The notes below the pieces were generated by a model. The model was not told where the DNA came from and searched no databases. It saw only the letters and a program-made list of their open reading frames with translations. A DNA stretch of 6,988 bases, taken from assembly GCA_964461295.1 (NCBI GenBank), contig CAYWTX010000595.1, positions 1 through 6,988 on the forward strand. The letters run 5' to 3'. Origin of the DNA: CAYWTX01 sp964461295. Lineage in GTDB: Bacteria > Planctomycetota > Phycisphaerae > SM23-33. The first letter of the stretch is position 1, and every line of letters begins with the position of its first letter. Made by a program: the position numbers and the translations under genes. This document shows positions 1-5,060 of the stretch, one piece after another.

Positions 1-3000
1 CTGTGCGCCCCGCCGCGGCTGTCGGCCAGGAACAGGTACTGCCCCGCGACGACAGGCGCCATCCGGCGGTTGGTGCCGCGAAGCACCGGGTTCAGCCAGC
101 CGGCGTGCAGGCCCGTTTCGGGCTCGAAGAAGTCCAGCGACAGGGCGTAAGCCGGGCAGTGCTTGGCGTGCTCGGGCACGAAGCGGTAGCTGTACAGTCG
201 TCTGCCGTCGCCAACGGTCCCTCCCGGCGCGCCGGCGGTGAAGGCGTGGAACCGCTGCCGCTGCCAGAGCTGCCGCCCGCCAACCTGGCCGGCGGAGTCC
301 AGCCAGAACCGCACGGCCGCGGCGCCGCCCTCCCAGGTCGAGTAGAGCGTGTCGCCGCCCTGCCACGTTCCGGACCAGTCCCACTGGTCGGCATCGACGG
401 CGCAGGCAATGCCCTTGCCCGTGTCGGCGTCGAAGATCTCCCACGCCGTCGTGATCAGCACGTTGCGGCGCAGGTTCCCGGCGCCCAGTTGCAGCAGGAA
501 CGGTCTGCCGCCGTATCGTCCCGCCGGCGCGGCCGACCAGGCTTCCTTGCCGGTGGCGGCGTCGAGGGCCTTGAGCGACCAGCCGGCGGGCGTTGCCCGG
601 CCGGCGCCGGCCTGCTCGCCGGCCACGATCACGCGCTGCCCGCACGGCAGCAGGTCGGCCCTGTCCATGCCGGTGCGGATGAGCCACTGCCGCTTGCCGT
701 CCTGGTCGTAGCAGGCCGCCGCGCCCGTGCCGAAGTGCACGAACACCCGCTGGCCGTCGCACACGGGCGGCAGGCCGCGGATGTCCGCCGGCGACTTCGC
801 CCTGTCGGCCGCCAAACCATGCTTGACCAGCAGGGCCAGCCGCTCGTCGTCGGTCTTCGGGGCCTGCCAGGCCTCAAAGGCAGCCTTGTCCAGCAGTTCC
901 AGGACGTTGGCCTCGCGTCGCCACAGTTCCTTGCCCGTCTCGGCGTCGAGGCAGGCCAGCGTGTGCGGGGGCGTGCCGAGCAGCAGCTTGCCACCCGCCG
1001 CCGCAAGGGGCGGCAGTTCGCTGGGGATGGACAGGCTGAAGCCTCCGCCGCCGACCCCGACGCCGCCGCCGAGCCGGCTGACCGGGATCGGCGCCTTCCA
1101 CAGCACGTTGATGCCCTCGTCGATGTTCCACGCCAGCGGCGGCGCGGCGTCCGGGTAGACGTGCATCGATCGCGGCGGCGCCATTTGCGGCGGCCCGGCA
1201 AGGGGTTCCCCGGAAAGCGCCCGCGCGGGCGCGCCGCCGCCCGGCCGGCCCCGCGTGCAGAACCACAGCGAGAAATGCGATCCGCCGCGGTCGTCGCGGC
1301 AGCGGACCAGCAGCCGGTTGACGCCCTTGCGCAGCGTGACGGGAATCACCGCCGGGCCGCTCGCCTGCCAACCCCACTCTCGCTCGCAATCCTCCCACGT
1401 CAGGTTGCTGTTGACCCACAGCCTGGCGTGGTCGGCGGCGTCCAGGCCGACCCAGACTTCGCCCCCGCCCGGCGAGACGATCTCGGCGGCGGCGTACCAC
1501 ACGCAGTCCGCCCGCCCTGGCCTGTCGCTGCGCTTGACGTCGACCTTGGCATCCCTGCCCTTGCCGGCCCGCTCGCGCCGCCAGGACCAGGGCGGCGGAT
1601 CGACGCGCCCGTTCTTCGACTCCACCGGTTCCCATCTCAGCATCCCGTCGGCGGGCGGCTCGAAGTCGCGCCCGATGGCGTTGGGGTCGACGGGGTAGGC
1701 CGCCCCGATGGCGGGCAACAGGTCCGGCACGTCGGCCACGGCTGCGTCGGCCCCGCGCACCTGGGGCAGCGGGCCCAGCACCCGCCACTTGGCCGCGTGC
1801 TGCCAACGCTGCGCGCCCGGCCCGCTCGTCTCAACCGGCAGGACGTCTGCCTCCAGCGGCGTCGATCCGTAGTGCGGGCCGAACTGCCGGTCCTCCGGCG
1901 TGGGGCGCCCGCGAGCGACGGCGGGCGCAGGCGCCTCCGCGTTCAGCGCCGCGGCGAGTTCGGCCGTGTGGCCTGCCGCCAGGCGGCCGGTCTTCTCACC
2001 GGCGCCGGGCCAACGAGGCGCGGGCATGTCGCTCTGCCGCAACGCCAACTCCAGCGAATGCGGGTAGCCGTTCACGGCCATCCGCAGCGCTCGCACCTGG
2101 TTGTACAGCCGCGTGGCCCTCTCGGCCGGCGGCGCGGCGTCGGGGGGGTCCTCGCCGAGCATGGCTCGCACGTCGGGCTGGGGCGCCGCGACCCCGCCGC
2201 CGATTTGCCCGACGTACTCGCCCATCTCGCCGGAAGCGCGGTAGCGCCCCTCGAGGGCCTGGAGCACCCGTCCGCCGGCGGCGCCCCGCCACTTCGTGGG
2301 GCCGGACCGCTCGGGGCGCTTGTTGTCCGCGCTGTAGTTCTGCCCAAGGATCTCCACGTCCTCGGCGCCCGTGGCCTCGGCCGAGAACGTGCCCGTGAAC
2401 CGCCCGCCCGCCGTCGTGCCGCTCAGCGTGTACGTGACGCACTGGATCTTCCGCGGGAACCAGGGGTCGGGCGTCAGCCGCACCTTGACCGCCCCCGACA
2501 GTGTGCCCTCGCTGAAATCCATGGCCGACACGTCGGCCTGGTGGGCGCCGGCGTTCCAACCGGGCGTCGTCACCCGGGCGCCTTGCCAGGCGTTGCCCGG
2601 CTGGCGAAAGCTCAGGACGACCGGCTTGCCGTCGATTCCGCCGGCCAGGGCGAGCTGGAACTCCCAAGCGCCGTCCCGCACCCGCGCGTCGATCTCGTAC
2701 TGCTGCCGCCGCGCGCGGGCGTGCTCCACCACCCGCCACTGATCCATCAGCGACCATCGCCCATCCACGGTGAACAGGTGCCGCCCGCCCGGCGCCATCC
2801 GCTCCTCGCGAAGCATGTTCAGCCCGAACGTCGCGGTCATCTTCCCCGTCAGCCTGCCGCCCGACAGCGACAGCCCGCCGGTCTCCACCGGCCAGAGGAA
2901 CTTGTCGCGCGTCGTGCTGTTGACGCCGTCGCGATGCAGGAAGCTGAACTTCTCGACCTGCGTCTCCTGCCGCCAGTAGGGCACGACGGCCTCGGCGCTC

Positions 3001-3230
3001 AGCCATTTGCCGCCGCGCCGGCGCAGCGTGACGTCCAGACCCTCCCGGTCGGCCCCCTCGTCCAGGACGAGCATGAAGTCGCCGGGCTGCTCAACGGCAG
3101 CGTCGGCCTTTACCCTCGCCTCGAGCTTCGCCACCAGCGCGTCGCGGTGCGACCTCAACCAGGCGATGTCTCCGTCTCCGGCTGCGGCAACGCCGGTCGC
3201 CAGCGATACCCAAAGGCCAATGCTCTTCAC
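1..3230 (-). CDS. Large secreted PQQ-like beta-propeller protein with WxVLGP/jelly-roll module (3' end missing)
   Basis: I read this frame by hand: it stays open from GTG at 3230 to the left edge (1,076 codons; no stop in window). Residues 1-16 look like a Sec signal peptide (MKSIGLWVSLATGVAAA), so the protein is probably exported. Residues about 60-330 are beta-rich, with recurring L-[ST]-G segments near 118-136, 238-257 and 267-282. Residues 355-470 are Ala/Pro-rich and partly helical. Residues 478-657 form a module starting KWRVLGP (481-487), with VWVGLDAADHARLWVN (592-607) and NRLLVRC (638-644), which resembles the jelly-roll, carbohydrate-binding-like domains of planctomycete secreted proteins. 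A Pro/Gly linker (658-697) leads into PQQ-type propeller blades: LACLDAETGKELW (758), CYDQDGKRQW (840), LKALDAATGKEAW (886), IFDADTGKG (932) and another near 1028. I see no catalytic motif. The fold assignment is firm. The ligand is unknown; a binding or scaffold role in the periplasm is inference. Confidence 0.88.
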   Translation of the reverse strand, partial: MKSIGLWVSLATGVAAAGDGDIAWLRSHRDALVAKLEARVKADAAVEQPGDFMLVLDEGADREGLDVTLRRRGGKWLSAEAVVPYWRQETQVEKFSFLHRDGVNSTTRDKFLWPVETGGLSLSGGRLTGKMTATFGLNMLREERMAPGGRHLFTVDGRWSLMDQWRVVEHARARRQQYEIDARVRDGAWEFQLALAGGIDGKPVVLSFRQPGNAWQGARVTTPGWNAGAHQADVSAMDFSEGTLSGAVKVRLTPDPWFPRKIQCVTYTLSGTTAGGRFTGTFSAEATGAEDVEILGQNYSADNKRPERSGPTKWRGAAGGRVLQALEGRYRASGEMGEYVGQIGGGVAAPQPDVRAMLGEDPPDAAPPAERATRLYNQVRALRMAVNGYPHSLELALRQSDMPAPRWPGAGEKTGRLAAGHTAELAAALNAEAPAPAVARGRPTPEDRQFGPHYGSTPLEADVLPVETSGPGAQRWQHAAKWRVLGPLPQVRGADAAVADVPDLLPAIGAAYPVDPNAIGRDFEPPADGMLRWEPVESKNGRVDPPPWSWRRERAGKGRDAKVDVKRSDRPGRADCVWYAAAEIVSPGGGEVWVGLDAADHARLWVNSNLTWEDCEREWGWQASGPAVIPVTLRKGVNRLLVRCRDDRGGSHFSLWFCTRGRPGGGAPARALSGEPLAGPPQMAPPRSMHVYPDAAPPLAWNIDEGINVLWKAPIPVSRLGGGVGVGGGGFSLSIPSELPPLAAAGGKLLLGTPPHTLACLDAETGKELWRREANVLELLDKAAFEAWQAPKTDDERLALLVKHGLAADRAKSPADIRGLPPVCDGQRVFVHFGTGAAACYDQDGKRQWLIRTGMDRADLLPCGQRVIVAGEQAGAGRATPAGWSLKALDAATGKEAWSAAPAGRYGGRPFLLQLGAGNLRRNVLITTAWEIFDADTGKGIACAVDADQWDWSGTWQGGDTLYSTWEGGAAAVRFWLDSAGQVGGRQLWQRQRFHAFTAGAPGGTVGDGRRLYSYRFVPEHAKHCPAYALSLDFFEPETGLHAGWLNPVLRGTNRRMAPVVAGQYLFLADSRGGAH
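1041..1073. repeat. Low-complexity GCC/CCG triplet-rich tract within the PQQ-type gene
   Basis: This short tract of imperfect GCC/CCG triplets encodes, on the minus strand, a glycine-rich run GGGVGVGGGG (residues 721-730) in the first propeller blade. Most PQQ-type blades have a short loop here before the next strand. It is a plausible place for triplet slippage, but I see only one allele. Confidence 0.5.
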
Positions 3231-3237
3231 TGGATCG

Positions 3238-3246
3238 TCCCTTTCC
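3238..3246 (-). promoter_or_regulatory. Ribosome binding site deciding the GTG start of the PQQ-type gene
   Basis: On the minus strand GGAAAGGGA lies 7 nt before GTG (3230-3228). An in-frame ATG at 3260-3258 would add ten residues (MYDRTERDDP) that are charged and would spoil the signal peptide, and it has no purine-rich Shine-Dalgarno stretch upstream. The GTG is therefore preferred. Confidence 0.7.
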
Positions 3247-3258
3247 GTCCGGTCGTAC

Positions 3259-3272
3259 ATTCGTGCATGAAT
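3259..3272. promoter_or_regulatory. Near-perfect 14-bp dyad, possible operator
   Basis: ATTCGTGCATGAAT is a palindrome with a single G/T mismatch pair at the fifth position from each end. Its near edge lies 28 nt upstream of the GTG start of the minus-strand gene, where a repressor could act or where a 5' leader hairpin could form. No regulator gene is in the window, and the assignment rests on symmetry alone. Confidence 0.3.
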
Positions 3273-3320
3273 CACGCGGGGGGCGGGCTGCCTGTCCGAA
3301 GACACTCTACGCGCTCTGTC

Positions 3321-3349
3321 TTGACGGGGGAAGGGGGGACTGGTAGTCT
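3321..3349 (+). promoter_or_regulatory. Possible sigma70-type promoter, upstream (distal) copy
   Basis: TTGACG (3321-3326) is separated by 17 nt from TAGTCT (3344-3349), which matches 4 of 6 positions of TATAAT and is preceded by TGG, an extended -10 element. The spacing is optimal. Transcription would start near 3356 and give a leader of about 270 nt before the lipoprotein gene. Promoter consensus in planctomycetes is less well defined than in Escherichia coli, so this is a motif match only. Confidence 0.4.
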
Positions 3350-3459
3350 ATGGGGTGAACATGGACGGTGCATGTGTGCTGAACAACTGTGCAGCCCAAC
3401 TGCGCCGGCGGCGAGTCGTCGATCCGGGTTCAGGAGGAGTCATACGCCGACTGATTGCG

Positions 3460-3465
3460 TATAAT
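3460..3465 (+). promoter_or_regulatory. Perfect TATAAT -10 element upstream of the lipoprotein gene
   Basis: TATAAT occurs in the preceding context ATTGCG, a rare AT-rich hexamer in this GC-rich sequence. At 17-nt spacing the -35 position holds GAGTCA, which is a poor match, so the promoter would depend on an activator or on the -10 element. Transcription would begin near 3472, leaving a leader of about 155 nt before ATG 3626. Confidence 0.45.
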
Positions 3466-3612
3466 AGATGGACGTTTCGCGGGTTGCGTCCGAGATCGCC
3501 AACCCCGGTCTGATCGAGGGCGCCTCGGCGAACCGGCGGGCATGCTGGTTGCGTTGTCTTGCGGACAGGTTGTGCGCGCCGAGCGTGGCGCGGTGGCGGC
3601 CGTTGAGAGCGA

Positions 3613-3619
3613 CAGGGAG
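3613..3619 (+). promoter_or_regulatory. Ribosome binding site deciding the ATG start of the toroid lipoprotein
   Basis: CAGGGAG lies 6 nt before ATG 3626. This places the start directly before a lipoprotein-type signal peptide and rejects the longer in-frame reading from 3455, whose 57 extra residues are Arg-rich and not signal-like. Confidence 0.75.
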
Positions 3620-3625
3620 ACACCG

Positions 3626-4864
3626 ATGAGGTCGAAGGCGTGTTCAGTGGTTGGCGTCCTGGCCGTTGCGGGGTTGTTCTGCGGCTGCTCCAGGAGCGGC
3701 CCGAGCGGGGGCACGGGCACGGGCCAGCCGGGCGAGTCGACGACGGCGGCGGCAGTGAAGCTGTCGGCCCCGAAGGTCGAGACGGCCGCGATCAACGCGG
3801 CCAGCGCGGCGAAGGCCCAGGCGATGATCAACGGTGGCGTGCAGTATCTGCTGTCGCAGCGCGACGCCGAGGGCGGCTGGAGCGCCTCCAAGGGCACGTT
3901 CCGATGCGCGTGCACGGCCATCGTGCTCAAGGCGCTGCTGCAACACCCGGACTTCAGCCGCGAGGCGCCGGTGGTCAAGGAGGGCATCCGGGTCTTGCTG
4001 AGTTTCCGCCAGAAGGACGGCGGCATCTACGACGCGAAGGAAGGCGTGAGCAGTTACTCGACGGCCGTGGCGATCATGGCGTTGGCGGCGGCGCACGATC
4101 CGCGGCATCGGGAGACGATTCGCGACGCGATTAAGTTTCTGGAAGGGCTACAGGTGGCGCCGGGGCAGGAATCGCCGGACGGCAAGGTGGTGGACGAGAG
4201 CGACCCGAACGTCGGCGGCGTGGGGTACGGCAAGAACGGCGTGCCGAACCTGAGCGTGCTGGGGTACGCGATGGACGCCTGGCATGAAGCGGGGATGGAA
4301 CCCAACGCCGAGGCGATGAAGCGGACGGTGGGGTTCCTGACGCGGTTGCAGAACCGCAGCGAGAGCAACCCGCTGACGTTCGCCAGGGAAGGCGCCAATG
4401 ACGGCGGGTTCACGTACGACCTGAGGCACTCCAAGGCGGGCGAGGGGCCGGAAGGCAAGGGGATGCGCAGCTACGGGACGATGACGTACGTGGGGTTCAA
4501 GAGCATGCTGTACGCGGGCGTGGCGAAAGATGACGACCGGGTGAAGGCGGCGTACGATTGGATCCGCAAGTTCTGGCGGCTGGACAGCAACCCGAACATG
4601 CCGGAAAAGCGGTCGCAGGAGGGGGTGTACTACTACTACCAGGTGTTCGCCAAGGCGTTGCGGGCGTGGGGCGAGGACGAGATCGCGGACTTCAGGGACG
4701 CGAAGGTCAAGCACAACTGGCGGCAGGAGCTGATCGGCGCCCTGGGCGAGCGCGTGCGGAAGGACGGCTCGTGGGTGAACGCCGCCATGCGGTGGGAAGA
4801 GGACAGCCCCGTGCTGGCCACGAGCTACTGTGTCCTGGCGCTTCAGGAGAGCGTGAGGAAATAG
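3626..4864 (+). CDS. Alpha-alpha toroid (prenyltransferase/squalene oxidase repeat) lipoprotein
   Basis: This encodes 412 residues and ends at TAG 4862-4864. Residues 1-21 form a lipoprotein signal (MRSK, hydrophobic VVGVLAVAGLF, then CGC); Cys21 after Gly20 is the likelier acylated residue, Cys19 the alternative. A Gly/Ser/Thr-rich tether (22-44) follows. From about 65 the chain is helical repeats of the terpenoid-cyclase/prenyltransferase toroid type, with turns QRDAEGGW (78-85), RQKDGGIY (128-135), DGGFTY (259-264) and KDGSWVN (379-385), each followed by a helix such as SYSTAVAIMAL or SYCVLALQES. EGVYYYYQVFAKAL (332-345) matches a signature I recall from planctomycete members. The DxDD acid motif of squalene-hopene cyclases is not seen, nor an obvious zinc site of protein prenyltransferases, so cyclase or transferase activity should not be assumed. 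A membrane-anchored binding role in the periplasm is inference. The gene is divergent from the PQQ-type gene and may be cotranscribed with the DUF4175-like gene. Confidence 0.9.
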   Translation: MRSKACSVVGVLAVAGLFCGCSRSGPSGGTGTGQPGESTTAAAVKLSAPKVETAAINAASAAKAQAMINGGVQYLLSQRDAEGGWSASKGTFRCACTAIVLKALLQHPDFSREAPVVKEGIRVLLSFRQKDGGIYDAKEGVSSYSTAVAIMALAAAHDPRHRETIRDAIKFLEGLQVAPGQESPDGKVVDESDPNVGGVGYGKNGVPNLSVLGYAMDAWHEAGMEPNAEAMKRTVGFLTRLQNRSESNPLTFAREGANDGGFTYDLRHSKAGEGPEGKGMRSYGTMTYVGFKSMLYAGVAKDDDRVKAAYDWIRKFWRLDSNPNMPEKRSQEGVYYYYQVFAKALRAWGEDEIADFRDAKVKHNWRQELIGALGERVRKDGSWVNAAMRWEEDSPVLATSYCVLALQESVRK

Positions 4865-4894
4865 CGGGAGTCCGTGGCACAGGGCGCGGGAGGG

Positions 4895-5000
4895 CCCGAA
4901 CCACCCGACGCGGCCCAGGCCGCAGCCGAATTGCCGACAGGGGGTAGTCGTACGAGTTCGGCAGTCCCGCCCGCGGTACTGCAACGCCCCGAACCGCCCG
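4895..5000 (+). repeat. Imperfect 13-bp direct repeat in the gap before the DUF4175-like gene
   Basis: CCCGAACCACCCG (4895-4907) recurs as CCCGAACCGCCCG (4988-5000), with 12 of 13 positions identical and starts 93 nt apart. Both copies are in the non-coding gap. They could be paired protein-binding sites or chance in C-rich DNA. Confidence 0.4.
4930..4982 (+). promoter_or_regulatory. Two overlapping, mutually exclusive potential hairpins
   Basis: Hairpin A pairs 4930-4937 (ATTGCCGA) with 4958-4965 (TCGGCAGT), 8 bp with one T/G pair, around a 20-nt loop that contains the palindrome TCGTACGA (4948-4955). Hairpin B pairs 4961-4969 (GCAGTCCCG) with 4974-4982 (CGGTACTGC), nine positions with one C/T mismatch and a CCCG tetraloop. 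They share 4961-4965, so only one can form fully. Neither is followed by a T tract, so neither is a canonical terminator. A regulatory role is speculative. Confidence 0.3.
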
Positions 5001-5028
5001 CGAGGGGGTTCCATGTACTGCCGCCGTG

Positions 5029-5047
5029 GTGCGCGCTGCTCGCGCGC
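5029..5047 (+). promoter_or_regulatory. GC-rich hairpin just before the ribosome binding site of the DUF4175-like gene
   Basis: GTGCGCG (5029-5035) and CGCGCGC (5041-5047) can form a 7-bp stem with one T/G pair around the loop CTGCT. The stem ends three bases before AGGG (5050-5053), the weak Shine-Dalgarno element. It has no T tract. It could modulate translation or be incidental to GC-rich sequence. Confidence 0.3.
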
Positions 5048-5060
5048 GTAGGGCCGAGCG

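Larger units (their letters stand above)
3231..3625. other. Divergent intergenic region between the PQQ-type gene and the toroid lipoprotein gene
   Basis: This 395-nt stretch separates two divergently transcribed genes and is less GC-rich than its flanks between about 3255 and 3475. It holds the two ribosome binding sites, a dyad at 3259-3272, a TTGACG/TAGTCT promoter-like pair at 3321-3349 and a perfect TATAAT at 3460-3465, both on the plus strand. It also contains the small inverted repeat ACATG-N7-CATGT at 3359-3375. I could not identify a convincing promoter for the minus-strand gene; TAGACT and TAGAGT hexamers occur on that strand but lack good -35 partners. No tRNA, riboswitch class or small ORF is recognisable to me. 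The lipoprotein frame stays open upstream to 3455, but that extension crosses the TATAAT and has no signal-peptide character. Confidence 0.7.

Noticed and set aside
874..3006. Minus-strand frames at 874-1806 and 1996-3006 that look like separate genes
   Set aside because: Both are in the wrong frame relative to the long PQQ-type reading and give low-complexity Arg/Ala/Gly sequence. One continuous frame explains the whole region.
3..3464. Stop-free plus-strand frame of 1,153 codons covering the whole left half
   Set aside because: It is the codon-aligned antisense of the PQQ-type gene. The translated product is Arg/Pro/Gly/Ala-rich with no recognisable domain, while the opposite strand reads as clear propeller blades and a jelly-roll module with a signal peptide. 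The open frame follows from the rarity of TTA, CTA and TCA in the real gene.
3455..3625. N-terminal extension of the lipoprotein starting at 3455
   Set aside because: It would add 57 Arg-rich residues before an intact lipoprotein signal and would start just before the TATAAT. A strong ribosome binding site sits directly before ATG 3626.
4391..4864. Squalene-hopene cyclase function for the toroid protein
   Set aside because: The DxDD motif is not seen, the protein is shorter than full cyclases, and it has a lipoprotein signal. Only the fold family is supported.
4892..4916. GGGCC/GGCCC inverted repeat after the lipoprotein stop as an intrinsic terminator
   Set aside because: The stem is only 5 bp around a 15-nt loop and no T tract follows, so termination is not supported.
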